Origin: Opeltia flavorubescens
Lineage: Eukaryota > Ascomycota > Lecanoromycetes > Teloschistales > Teloschistaceae
Direction of reading: 5' to 3'
Length of the DNA stretch: 64,000 nucleotides
Assembly: GCA_000442125.1 (NCBI GenBank)
Contig: KE546967.1
Coordinates: 1,426,001 to 1,490,000, forward strand
Part shown: positions 13,089-25,634 of the stretch, in pieces
How the letters are laid out: each line of letters begins with the position of its first letter
How positions within the stretch are numbered: position 1 is the first letter of the stretch
Notes under the pieces: generated by a model
What the model was told of the DNA's origin: nothing
Seen by the model: only the letters and a program-made list of their open reading frames with translations
Databases searched by the model: none
Program-made: the position numbers and the translations under genes

Positions 13089-16000
13089 TTTTAAAAACTA
13101 TTTAATTTTCTATACTTTTTTTATTTTTTAAAATACTTCTTTAATTTAATATATTTTTCCGAACCTAAAATAATAATTTTTAATAATAATTTTAAAATAT
13201 TCGGCTTTTATAGATCGCTAAAAAGATTAAAATCTTTTATTAAATATTATAATAAGATTTTTAATTAGTTTATACCTTTTAATTAAACCGAATTAAATAC
13301 TTTTTTATAGTTTACTCTATTTCTACGGATTTTTATTCTAGAAAAAACTAGGTATATTTTTAAATTTAAAGAAATCTATTTAAAATTTATATTAGCGGAT
13401 TTTCAATTAAAAAAACCCTATAATAATAAGATTAAAGAATATAATTATAATTTTGCTAAAATTAAAAAGCCTATATAAACTAAAAAGCTAACTATTTAAA
13501 AAAAATAAGTCGAAAAAAAAATATTTAATTAAAAGATAAAATAAAAATATTTTTTTAAATATATTAAAAAAACTATTAACTAAAATATAATAACTAGAAC
13601 TAATTATAATACCTAATATTACTTTACCTATAATACTAGTAACTCTATAATAGCGAGCTATTTTTTTTAGCTCCGAGATATACTATTTAATATAAAAACG
13701 ATTCTTATATTTTAATTAAATAAAAGGATTATTATATTTTTATTATTTAAACTTATTAATATTAAAACTTAATATAGGAATTTTAAAAGAAAATATTTTA
13801 TTATTATAAAATATCTAATTAAAAATAAATAGCTTATTATAAAAAATAAATTTTTTATTATAGTATACAGCGATTATATTTTTTTATAAAATATCTTCTA
13901 GTCGGGTAATATAAAAAAAAGATATATTATTAACTAAATAGACCGATTAAAAAAATATAATTTTAAATTTTACTATAAATTATTTAAAAATTAATATATA
14001 GAGATTATAAATAGTTTTAACCGTATATCTATACGGTTTATATCTATTATAATAGTAGAAGATATAAATAGATTAGTTATAATAGCGATTATATTAATTA
14101 TAGTAATAATTTTTTAAAATAATATAACCGTTTAAAAAATTAATAAAATATTAAAATATTATATAAAATTAAAGATTATTATAAAACTTTTTAAAAACCG
14201 TCTAGTAAAATATTAATAATTTCTATTTTATTAAAATATCCTTATCTATTTATAAAAAGGCGAAAAAAAATTAAGTTACCTAAATTTATTAAAGAATTGT
14301 AAAAGATAAATTAAATATAAAACTAAATTTTTTAATTTATTTAAATAGTAGGAACTTTTATACCTATAATTTATAGAAAATACTAGTATAAAAAGTTTTT
14401 ACCTAATTAAAAAAAGGATTTTAAAATTTTTATATATAATTTATAAAAATTATAGGTATTATACTACTTTTTTTATATTTAATTATTTTATAAACCGAGT
14501 TTACTAGTCTATTTAAGTAAAAAATATCGTTTAATAGTATTAAAATTATAATATTTATTAAATATATAGTAAAAAGTTTATTTAAATTAAAATTTAAACT
14601 ATTTAATATTTTAAATCAATAATAATATATAAAATAAATTAAATAGAATTTATTTAACCGCTTTATTCTATTATTAAAGTAAATTATATTCTAATTATTA
14701 TTAACTACTTTTTTTAATTTATTTAAATTAGAGTCTATCGGTTATACTAAATAAATAAAATATTAAATATATAAAAAAACTATATATTTCTAATTTTTAG
14801 TTTTTTAAAAGGTTTTTATTTAAATAATAATTTTTATTTTATTAATTATTAAATAGAAAATATATATATATAATATAGTATATTATAATTTATTAAACCG
14901 GTAATTTATTTTTTATTAATTAATTTTATAAAATAAGCGGTATAAAAAATAATTATATTTATATTAAAAAAATATATTAAATAGCGGTTAATTAATAAAT
15001 AATCTTTAAATATTTTAAATAAATACCTATATATAAATACTAAATCGGTTCGTTTTTATAGCTATTAACTAATATAATTTATATTTAGCTTTAAATTAAA
15101 AAAATACTATTTCGATTTTAATTTAGTATTTATAATAGCGCTATTAATTTTTAAAAAAATACTACCTATTTATTAATACCTAATCTTTTTAATTTTATAA
15201 AATAAAAGGAAATATTTATTAAAAGAAGTAGTTATTTATTTCTATTATTATAAAAAAAAATAATAATAATAATAATATATACCCGAATTAAATAATTTAA
15301 TTATTATTTATAACTATTAAATAGATAAATAATATAATAGGAAATTAGAATTAAAGTAGCTAGAATTAAAGCTTTTTATTTAATAGTCGCCTAATAATCT
15401 TTTTAATTATATATAAAAAATTTATAAAAAAAATAAAAAATATAAATATTATAAAAACGATATTTTAATATATTATTTTTAAAAAAATATTATTTTTAAT
15501 AAAATACCTATTATTTATAATCTATAAAATACTATTTTTATTATTATATTAATTTAATATATATATTCTATAAGTAATAAAATTTATATTATTTTTCTCT
15601 TAATTTTTTTTTAAAAATTCTATTAATAATTATTATTTTACTTTAATTATACTTTTTATTATTTTAAATATCTATTATAAATTTTATTTATTTTATTTAC
15701 TTTTAAATTAATTAAATATATACTACTTTAAATAAATTCTAATATATAATATTATTATCGAGTTTATATATATTATTTTAAAATATTTAAAACTTTATTT
15801 AAAATTATTATTTTAAGTAAAAATTTAAAGCTAAAAATATTAATAATTAAATTATTTTATTTATTATTTTATATATTTATTTATTAATTATATTATTATT
15901 ATTTATTTAATTTTTTATTTTAATTATAATTAAAATTTCTAGCTATATTTTTAATAAAAAGATATCTAATTTAGGTAAAAAAAGCTAAAAGGCTAAAAAA

Positions 16001-18240
16001 GTTAAAAAAATCGAATATTTTATTTCTCGAGGCTATAATATATCTATTCTATTATTAAATTTATTATTTTTAACTAGCTTAAATTATTTAATAATACTAT
16101 TTTCTAAATTAATAAAAATAGGCTAATTAAATTTAACTTTATTAAAACTTTAATTCTCGATTTTTAATATTATTTCTTTTCCTTTTATATAAATAAATAT
16201 TTTTTTAATAATAACGAATCTAGCCTTTAAATAAATAACCGAAAATATTATAGTAACTATATTTATAGAATCTTTTACCCTTATTAACCAACTATTTTTA
16301 GTTATATTATAATATTTATTAGCTATATAAGCTAGTATTATAGCTATATAAACGGGTAATTTAATTATAATAATAAATAGTTTTATTATATTATTAAATA
16401 AATTAGTAGTTATAATAAATAAATAACTAATATTTTTAAATTCTTTTTTTATATTAATAGATTTAATAGATACTAATATAATAAATATATTAAACTTTAT
16501 ACCTATTTAAATATAAATTACTTAAATTTAAAAATAATCTAAATCTAAAAATAAAAAAAGGAAATATATTATTAATATTTTAATTTATAAAATAATTAAA
16601 ATATTTAAAATTAAAAAGTTTTTTAATAAATATAAAAGGAATATTAATAAAATTATCTATAAAAATATAAAAAATAAAATATATTTTTAATTTAATTATT
16701 ATATAAAAAATTCTAGTTCGAATATTAAAATAGTAGATTAAAATAAATTTTTTTAATAAATAAATATAATATAATAGAATTTATATAATAATATTTTTAA
16801 AAATTTATTAAATAGTAAAAAAATTAAAATTTTAAATTTAAAAGCTATTATTATTTTAATATCTATTTTAATTAATATTAAAGGTAATTTTAAAATTTAT
16901 AAAAAAAAAATTAATAAAAAATTAGCTAATTCGAATTAAACGAAATAATTATAAAAAAAAGTAAACTAATAAACTAAAATAATAAAAATAATATAATAAT
17001 AAGCCGATTATTATAAAAATATTATTAAAAATTTAGGCTATAAAGTTATAATAAAAAATAAAAAAGCCGCTTCTTTAAAAAATTTAATTATAATAAAAAA
17101 AAAAAATATTATATTAATTAAAAAGTTTAATATTTTATAATATATTTTAATATTATTTATTATTAATATAATAGAATATTTTAAATAGAAATTTAAATTT
17201 TTAGCCGTTTATATAAAAAAATATTTAGAAAACGCTATAAATATAAAATATTATATTATTTAAACCTTTTTAATTATATTTTAAATTATAAAAAAAAATT
17301 ATATATATAAATTCTTTCTATTATAATTTATAAAAATTTTAGTTTTTTAATTTAAATAAATTTAACCGGAATTTAAAGTAATTTATACTATTATTTTTTA
17401 TTATATTCTATTTTAATTATAAAAGAAATTTAAATTAAATTATTATTATTTTAAAAATTTAAAATATTATATTAATAATTTTAAATAAAATAAAATAAAA
17501 TAAATTATTTAATATTTAAATAAGTATTATAATATAATTAAATTAAATATAATTAAATTAAATTAAATTTAAAAACTAAAACCTATTATTTAAATAATTA
17601 AAAATATTATTAAAACGACTAATTTTATAATTATAGTTATAAATTATATAAAATTTCTAATTTAAAAGATTAATTAACTTTAAAATATTATTATAAAAAA
17701 ATTTATTAAAGGATATATAATAGAATAGTTTTATTATAATATTAAAATAATTCGAGTTATTAATATTATAATAACCGAATATACTATTAATTAGACTAAA
17801 TAATATAATATAATTTTACCTTTTAAATAAATAGGGAAGTTCTATAATAAACTATATAATAGACGTATAGTTAAAATTAGGATATAAAAGATAATAGCTA
17901 CTAAAATAATTAAAAAAAAGTTTAAAAACTTTTTTAGAGATTAAATCTATAAAAATCTATTAATATTTACTATTATTTTAAAAGGGAGTTTAGATTTAAA
18001 TCCTAGCTTTTTAAAAGCTAGACCTAATAATTACTAAAATAATGCTAATTATTTAAAGGAAAATACGCTCTAATAATACTTTACTAGCTTATTTAACCTT
18101 CTACTACTATTTAAAAGGCGCTTTTATAAAGAATTCGTAGCTATAATAATATAATTACTTATTTTATTTTATTTTATTTTATTTTCTTTTCTTTTTTTTA
18201 TTAAATACGTGGGCGCATCCTATCTAAACCTAGTGAGATC
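13089..18240 (+). other. Right interior of the outer element, RIP-degraded
   Basis: Continuation of the outer element after the nested insertion. Composition is the same extreme A/T as 2,016-5,893, with no open frame worth calling. The signature stops at about 18,205, leaving ~35 bp of normal composition before the right LTR. No host gene and no convincing further LTR pair were seen. At 5.2 kb it is long enough to hide one more degraded insertion. Confidence 0.5.
18161..18185. repeat. (ATTTT)5 microsatellite
   Basis: Five tandem ATTTT units followed by a C/T-rich run to about 18,200, near the right end of the RIP-mutated block. Confidence 0.9.
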
Positions 18241-18380
18241 TGGCGGAGAAACTTCGGCCGCACCTTTCCCACCTGCTTTTTTTACATAGCTTAAAAAGGC
18301 CTTTGAGACTTCATAGATTTAGCATCCTACATAGCACGAATTAAAGCACCTTTTTGCTAGTGCCGTGTTTGCATCTTTCA
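18241..18380 (+). repeat. Right LTR of the outer element
   Basis: 140 bp of normal base composition that keeps what is probably the pre-RIP sequence of this LTR. It ends CA at 18380 and is followed by the CCAC duplication at 18381-18384. Confidence 0.88.
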
Positions 18381-18764
18381 CCACTGTAATTGTTTAAGGA
18401 TCAGATCGTCTTGTGGTTCTTGAGGAGTTGTACATTTCTCGATCTGATTCAGATCTTACCAAGGTAGTGTTGCAGCACCTGAGGTATTGGCTTATCATCC
18501 TTTATTCTAAGCCTCTTCCTCCACATCCTCTGGGATTCTTCGCTGTCTATACTTTGTCTCATTCTCCGTGATCACTCAAGGATCCGGAAGACTGCTACTT
18601 GAGAGTTCCTTCAATACTGGCTTTAAAATCCAGCAACATTACTTCCATTCCTGATCATTAAACTATTGACTACTCTCATTTGTGGCCTTACTCAAATTAT
18701 CTTCTTCTCAGTGTTATTCTTCAGAGACCTCAAGCTCTTGAGCTTCCCCAGGATTCTTCCTATA
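18381..18764. other. Chitinase upstream region
   Basis: Normal-composition DNA between the right LTR and the chitinase start. Before the insertion it would have been continuous with 1,665-1,875, forming a divergent promoter of about 600 bp between YTH1 and the chitinase. An in-frame open stretch begins at 18666, but I prefer the ATG at 18765. Confidence 0.5.
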
Positions 18765-20060
18765 ATGTCTTCATCGACAGAGCCTCCAATGCCAAATTGG
18801 CGCACCCATCCACTTGCTCAGAAACTCATGAAACCGTTCTCGAAGCCGGATTCAGTGACGACTATCGCTTCTCCTAAGCCCGTGAACGCTGTCTACTACC
18901 CAAACTGGAAAGTTTATAGTCAATCGCCTCCGTCATCCTTGGACCTTGAACACATAACTCACGTTTATTATGCTTTTGCGTTGTACGTCCCTTATGAATA
19001 TTGTTCTCTCTTTCTGTTCACTCATCGCATGTAGTCTCAAGCCAGATGGGACCATCTACGTAAGTCATATAGCGAATAATCGAGGACTGTGGTGCTGAAC
19101 ACGCGAAAAAGCTCAGCGATGAACACGCAGACATACAGATAGCGGTCGATGGCGCGCAAGGATGTCTGAATGCACTGAAAAATCTAAAGGGGCAGTACCC
19201 AGGCCTCAAAACTCTTCTTTCAATGGGTGGTGGGGGAGCTGGAAGTAGTCATTTCGCCAGTATGGCCAGCTCCTCAACTGCCAGGGAGAACTTTGCCTCT
19301 TCTGCCAAGCATATGTTGGACACGTACGAACTCGACGGATTGGACAGTGGGTTAACAGGCGAATATTTCAATAATCAGTGACTGACTTCAATAGTTGATT
19401 GGGAGCACCCAGACGATTCGAAGAAAGGCGCAGACTATGTTTCGTTATTAGCCACACTCCGCAAACATCTTCCAGCTCCTCATTATTTACTGACATCTGC
19501 TCTACCGGCTGGCACATGGGCGCTTCAGCATATCGATCTGGGAAAGGCAGCTTCGCATATGGACTATGTCAATATCATGGCGTATGATTTTGCTGGTCCT
19601 TGGACAAAGATGAGTGGCTACCAGGCCCAGCTACACCCCACCGAATAGTCCTGCAGACATGAAGACGTCCGGGCAGTCTTCGGTCCACTACATGAGATCC
19701 AAAGGCGTTCCTGCCAGGAAAATATGTCTCGGCATTCCTGTATATGGCCGTTCATTCCTCGAGGTCTCCCACATCCATCAGAGATTCAAATCGTCCGGCG
19801 GTCAAGAGGGGACTTTTGAGTACAGGCAACTTCCCCGCCCTGGAACTCAAGAACATGTTGATCACCATGCAGGCGCAGCATATTGTGTTGGTGGTGACGG
19901 TGGACTGGTCACTTACGACAATGCAGACACTGTTTCTATGAAGGCACGATTCGTGAAACAAGAAGGCCTCGCTGGGTTCTTCTACTGGACAGGTCCCGGT
20001 GACCAGAAAGGCCCTCGAAGTCTGGTCGCCGCTGGTCATAGAGCTTTGCACGGGCCTTGA
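18765..20060 (+). CDS. GH18 chitinase, interrupted by one frameshift (possible pseudogene)
   Basis: Four exons: 18765-18982, 19035-19059 (25 nt), 19112-19346 and 19395-20060, with introns of 52, 52 and 48 nt. Spliced, they give the GH18 landmarks in order: the strand NAVYYPNW, AFAFLKPDGTIY, SMGGGGAGS, the catalytic box DGLDIDWEHP (last Glu is the proton donor), and MDYVNIMAYDF with the usual SGYQAQL. Near 19,636-19,639 a run of four C puts the frame into a TAG at 19646. The rest of the domain (CLGIPVYGRSF..GGLVTYDN..GFFYWTG) continues in another phase up to the TGA at 20060. One C too many in that run would explain it, so this is either a recent inactivation or a base-call error. No signal peptide is evident, so it may be an intracellular or non-classically exported chitinase. 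The rest of the domain looks well conserved. Confidence 0.82.
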
Positions 20061-21379
20061 TAGTCATGCAATTTGTACATAATATTGGTGATCAAGTGGG
20101 TCATGCTCATTTGTACGTGTTATCACCTCCTGCTTACATCAACTGTGCTTGAGCGAAGCTCACGCGTAGACCATCGCGTGAGAAGTAACGACCCTTCATT
20201 AGAAATTCAAGCTTTGAATGAGGCTTCCATCCCGAAGTCTACAAAAAAGTCGAGTCGTGAGACAGTGTACAGTGGTCAGATTGGGCCGTTCCGAAGAGAC
20301 GAAACCCGTGACATGACAAGTCATTCGACTAGTAACCCTGGCAAGCATCATCTGGGCTAAGGTGGCTCGGAAGAATAATTGACGTCATAGGCACGTCGAT
20401 TCAAAAAAAACCCCTTCTTCGACATCACATATCCGCACACTTTTCGTTGAATTGCACACCACTCCGTGTTGTGTTCTTCAATGCCTTGTATGACCGAGCT
20501 TCTTCCGATCTCAACTTAGTAGCAAACGCTAATTGACACACCCGGCGGACATGAAGTCGAGGCGTCAGTAGTCTCTGCACCCACACGCCACCAAGCAATT
20601 GCTCTAGCCCCGATTGAACCTGGTCTTCGGACGGGACTTTTTCTTCACGGGACGATTAAAGCATGCCCATTAGATCTGGATAATGCACTGGCCGCCATGT
20701 CTCCACATCCCGAGTCGAACCACGGAATGCGAGAAACCGGAAAGGGTGGGAGATCGAAGCAATGAACACCACAAGCTACTTGATTGAGAGTGTGAGATGG
20801 AAGACCGGAAGTACTATTTGATAATACAATCTCTTCTTAATCGAATGATGGATAGCCAAAATGTCAAAGCGGGAGGAACCTTCTGTCCACCATGTCCAAC
20901 TGCCGTTGTTCTCCAAGACGACCCAAAGACTCGAGCTATAGTTCAAATTTCTCTCCATGGTGTGACGATCTTTCACGCACGGCCGCCCTCGGTGACAATC
21001 TAGCCTCGGCCATACCTTTCTAACTTTTAAACTTTATCATGCCATGCGAAGAGCGCTACCATTACCGAGCGTACGTGCTGTATGTCGCTTTTGCCTTGAT
21101 AAGTCCCTCTCACAATCACCGTTACCTGATACAGTATGTCGTCCGTAATCCAAAAGGTCCATGGAAGGTGTATAGTGCGTCACTGAAGACACATTTTGAT
21201 TAAGCGTACTTGCTGTCTTCACTGGTGCTGTGCAATACATCCACATTCTCTTTGATAAAGTGTTCCCTTTTCTACAGTCAGTGACTGCTGTTATCCATAC
21301 TTTATTTCGATTGTATCTCAATGATTTTTGTTGCAAAAATTGATTACCCAAGTAAGCCTCCCTACGTTATCCCTTAGCG
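20061..21379. other. Intergenic region, 1.3 kb
   Basis: Ordinary composition with scattered short open frames in all phases. None has a recognisable motif or a supported exon structure. It contains the upstream region of the A-T-R gene. I see no RNA gene or repeat. Confidence 0.4.
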
Positions 21380-24300
21380 ATGCAACCTCGTTGCCATGAA
21401 ACCAATGGATTTGACGATGACCTTGGGGAATTTATCCTCATCGATGATCTTTTCAAAGCAAGGGCCAAAGACAAGATTCAGAAACCTCTCATAGCATTTC
21501 CAGGCTCCGAACGAGGTATCAATGACTTCGAATTCTTCACTGGGCGAGACCTTGATCGTTTTGTCGAGCACGCGGCGAGGTATTATCTGCAAGCAGGCTT
21601 AAGGGTGGTAAGCCACCAACACAGTGTTGGGTTCAAGGTGGAGTTGTGAGTTAATGGGAGGACATAGAATGATTATTCCAGAGTGGCCATACTGGGACCT
21701 ACGAACATTGAATGGGTCATCACTGTTTTCGGCCTGCTGCGTGCCGGTTTCGCTGTAGTCACTCTTTCGCCGAGGATATCAGCACAAGCAATTCTGAAGT
21801 TGATGTTCGAAATACATTGTGAAAGCATCATTTGCGCAGAATCTTCTCTAATACTTCGCACCATTGCTCAAGTAAGCGAGCAGGCGAACATTCAGACGAT
21901 TCCTATCTTGCGAAGGACATGGTTCGACAGACCTTCAGCTGGTATCCCTCCTCTGACTCGGGATGTCAACAAAGCTGAGGAGGCGGAAAGGATGGTGATT
22001 ATCCAGCACTCTTCGGGCTCTACTGGACTCCCAAAAGCAATCTATGCTAATCACAAACGATGTACTACACCATACCGAGCGGTGTCGGGCTCGAGAGAGT
22101 TTATGACGCTACCATTGTAGGCCACTCGATCAAGCCTTGCTCCTGTGTTATCGTACTCATATTGTTTTCAGGTTTCATTCTTTTCCTATGTCCATAACCC
22201 CATGGAACATGTACAACCGTCGAACGACCTACTTTCCCAACGCCAACCTACCAGTCACTCGGGATAACATTTATGGAGCCCTTGCGGTAGCTCGACCTGA
22301 TGTTGTGTATGCTGTACCATATGTCCTGAAACTTCTCGCAGAGCGACCTGAGAGCGCCGACGCCCTTAAACTTTGCAGCGAAGTCATCACGATAGGAAGT
22401 CGATGTCCCGATGAACTTGGAGATCGATTGGTCAGTCGAGGGGTCAATCTCTGCACCTGGTTGGGATCGTAAGCATTATCGGCCTTTGGGCCCGCTACTT
22501 CAAGCTAATATGGTGGAAACATTTAGCACTGAGACTGGACTTGTCGGGACCTCGACTCATAGACCACCTGGAGATACAGAATGGGCTTATCTAAGAATTC
22601 CACAGAGTAGAATGAAAAACATATGGCCAAGATATATGGGCGAAGATCAGTATGAGTTTGTCTTCCTCAGAGACTATCCCTCCCTTGTTGCGAGCAATTC
22701 AGACGATCCTCCGCATTCTTTCTATTCAAAAGATATCTTCACACCACATCCTACAATACCAGATGCATGGAAATATCTAGATCGTCTTGACGATCGAGTC
22801 ACACTTATGAATGGAGAAAAGGTCCTTCCTCTCCCGATTGAAGGTCGTATCAGGGAACAATCTTTGGTACGGGAGGTCATTGTTTTCGGCGTTGCAAGAC
22901 CAATACCTGGTCTATTGGTGTTTCGATCTGAAGATGCAAAAAATATGGCGGACGAAGAGTTTGTCGACCACATCTGGTCAGATGTGAAAGAGGCAAATCT
23001 GGCTGCTGAAGGCTTCTCGCAAATCGGAAAAGAGATGATCGTACCGTTGCCAGCTAACGCTGAGTACCCTCAAGCAGACAAAGGGTCTTTCATTCGACCA
23101 CAGGTATACGTAGCTTACAAGAAAGAGATCAACGAAGCTTATGATCGGCTCGAGCAGCAGCAGCAGGAGGGTACGCTACGACTTGACGTTCCTCGATTAG
23201 AGGCGCACCTTTTAAGCCTTGCGAGAAGTCTCATTGGGCAGCAGCTGGAGAACAAAACAACAGATTTCTTTAGCGCTGGCATGGATAGTCTCCGAGCAAT
23301 TCAGATGCGCGGCTTAATCATCAAGGACCTAGACCTTGGCGGAAAGAGCAAAAACCTGAATCATAACATCGTCTTTGAGACCTCAAATGTCGAGAACCTA
23401 GCAAGGTACCTGCACGGTTTGCAGAATGATCAGATCTCGGCCAACAAAGATTCGAAAGTGCTTATGACAGAGATGATCGAGAAATATAGCGTGTTCAAGC
23501 AGTATAGTCCTGGGACCGTGGCAGTTCCTGAAACTTATACTCTGGTATGTATAACTATCGTCGGGGAGGCACGAAGTCTACTAATCTCTAAACTCTCCAG
23601 ATCTTGACGGGGGCGACTGGCGGCCTCGGTTCCCAACTTCTCTCGAAACTCTCCTTCGACAGTTCAGTCTCTAGAATATACTGTCTTGTCCGTGGATCGA
23701 ACCCGTCGTCTCGTGTTCATGATTCTCTATGGGGTCGCAACCTTGATGTCATAAACTCCAAAATCGTTGCTCTGACCAGCGACCTCTGCAACCCGACACT
23801 AGGCCTTGATGAGGCTACATATGCTGATATCAAATCCTCAGTGACGCATATCATTCACGCAGCCTGGCCTGTGAACTTCCAGCTGTCCCTCTCAAGCTTC
23901 GAGCCCCAGGTCCAAGGCCTACACAACCTTCTTCAACTCTCCCTTTCATCAAGTTACTCTACTCCCTCCAGGCTTCTTTTCTGTTCATCTGTTGCAGCGG
24001 CTCTTGGCACGCCTTCACCAGCGAAGATACCGGAAGCAATCGTTGAAAACTTAGATCATGCATCAAGCATGGGGTACGGGCAATCGAAACTTGTCAGCGA
24101 GCACATCTTGCGCGCGGCTGTGGAGACAGCGGGTGCTCAAGCCAGTATCTTGCGGATTGGCCAGGTGGTCGGTGACAGCAAACATGGGATGTGGACTGAT
24201 CGAGAGGCGATTCCAGCCATAGTCAGAAGTGCTCTGACGATGGGAATACTGCCGGAGCTGAAGATCTTGTGTCAATGGCTGCCCGTCGATACATTAGCGG

Positions 24301-25070
24301 ATTGTATCCTAGAGATAGGAGGACTTTTTCAGAGGAGTAGCAATGGAGGACACGATTCAACGACTGGTGATAATAACATCGAGGTCGATGGTGAAGCCGC
24401 AACAAATTCCATTACAGCGAAAGAGCCCAACAAAACTGGAGCCAACAACACAGCAAAAGACAACGCATCATTGAGCCTTGTTTACAACCTCCTCTCCCCC
24501 CACACCATCCCCTGGACTTCTACCCTCCTCCCCGCTCTCCATGCCACCACTCTCCCCGCATTCAAATCTGTCCCCACAGAAAAATGGCTCCAACATCTCC
24601 GTACCCTAGCAGCTTCCAGCTCCTCCACCGATCCAGCAGCCAATCCCGACAAGAATCCCGCCATCAAACTGATCCAGTTTTACGAGTCTGATTTCTTAAG
24701 GGATGAAGCAAAGGATGGGAGAGTGGAGTTTGAGATTGGGGAGTCGATGAGCAGTTGTGGGAGTTTGAAGGCGGTGGAGGATGTGGTAGGTAGTGGGTTG
24801 ATGACCAAGATGGTGGAGTGGTGGATGGGAAGATGGGTGGGAAAGGGGGTAGGGAACCAGGAGGGGAAAACGGGGTTGGATGGAAGAGATGGTGTGAATG
24901 GGTTGAGGACTGAAGAATGCTTTCCTGGAAGCATGAATGGGAATGAGGATAGGATTGAGGGGGAAGTGGGAGTGGGGAGAGCTTCTTCTGGAGGCATTAA
25001 CAGAAACGTGGAGTCGGTTGAGGAAGGAGGGATCAAGAAAAAAAGACGGGTAACAGAGGGATGGCAATAG
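21380..25070 (+). CDS. NRPS-like carboxylate reductase: adenylation, carrier and thioester-reductase domains (A-T-R)
   Basis: Five exons: 21380-21645, 21682-22116, 22172-22468, 22527-23544 and 23601-25070, coding for 1,161 aa. The adenylation domain spans about residues 20-480, with VAILGPTN, the phosphate loop SSGSTGLPKAI near 199, and GSTETGLVG. The carrier domain has FFSAGMDSLRAIQ near 587, where the Ser carries phosphopantetheine. The reductase starts near 672 with the NADPH loop LTGATGGLGSQLL and has the YGQSK catalytic pair near 829. Known chemistry of this architecture: an acid is activated with ATP, tethered as a thioester and released as an aldehyde or alcohol with NADPH. There is no condensation domain, so it is not a peptide synthetase, and it is not Lys2 by length or N-terminus. 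The C-terminal ~150 residues are Gly/Lys-rich and poorly structured. No tailoring genes adjoin it. The first intron would be only 36 nt. The substrate is unknown. Confidence 0.88.
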
Positions 25071-25634
25071 CTTTAAGGAAAACAAGGTAGGCTTTCCAGG
25101 AATCAAGGTTGGATATTATATGATTGATGGTCGAGACATTGACGGAGATAAGTCTTGACACCTATATGTAACCGTGGGTGTATGCGAGCTCTGAAATAGT
25201 ACCTCTAACTACTTGATGTGGTATGTTTGCAGATACTCAATTTTTGTTGCAAAACCTAAGTAATTTCATGGTTGTGCTATGATTCATATTTTCTGTGTCA
25301 ATATATGGAGAAAATAAGATAGTTAATCATAAATGCCATGAACTGTCTCATTTGCTCTTACGATCGAACCGAAGAGCTCTCTGAATAATAATGAATGAGA
25401 CGTAATGCTGGTAGGGCTGAAAGGTCTAAGCCGCTTTGAGAATGCATCACCTCAATTGAGAGCATCCATGATGAAACAACGATCTTTATTTTACAGTAGC
25501 TTCAACATCCATGAACACCCATTGAGGAACATCGAGCAAGCAGTCAGAACAATTGAAACCTTCTTCCAATCGTCTCATGTCCACCGACATACATTCTGGT
25601 TCTTCCAACAAAACATACGTCATCTTCCGGCTAG
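25071..25634. other. Intergenic region
   Basis: Downstream of the A-T-R gene and upstream of SNX4. Nothing recognisable was seen. A short plus-strand open frame at 25405-25764 overlaps the SNX4 start and is not supported. Confidence 0.4.

Larger units (their letters stand above)
1876..18380 (+). mobile_element. Outer LTR retrotransposon, Ty3/gypsy-like, dead and RIP-mutated, with a second element nested in it
   Basis: The element is bounded by 140-bp direct repeats (1876-2015 and 18241-18380) that begin TG and end CA or its mutated form, with a CCAC target duplication. Total length is 16.5 kb; without the nested element it is about 9.3 kb. The interior (2,016-5,893 and 13,089-about 18,200) is extremely AT-rich, rich in TpA and nearly free of open frames, which is the signature of heavy RIP. 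An aspartic-protease-like region can be made out on the plus strand around 4,390-4,690, so the element probably reads left to right; other domains are not confidently placed. It is broken, with stops throughout every frame. It is a fossil and the older of the two elements. Confidence 0.85.

Noticed and set aside
18161-18200. The C/T-rich run as the polypurine tract of a minus-strand outer element
   Set aside because: The protease-like region of the outer element reads on the plus strand, and the (ATTTT)5 repeat explains most of the run.
2016-18240. Centromere or mitochondrial-DNA insertion as the explanation of the AT-rich block
   Set aside because: Two LTR pairs with target-site duplications and gypsy-order domains explain the block, and the base changes are of RIP type.
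24680-25106. Long Pro/Ser-rich minus-strand frames opposite the end of the A-T-R gene
   Set aside because: They are complementary to the purine-rich Gly/Lys/Glu tail of the A-T-R protein, which explains both their length and composition.
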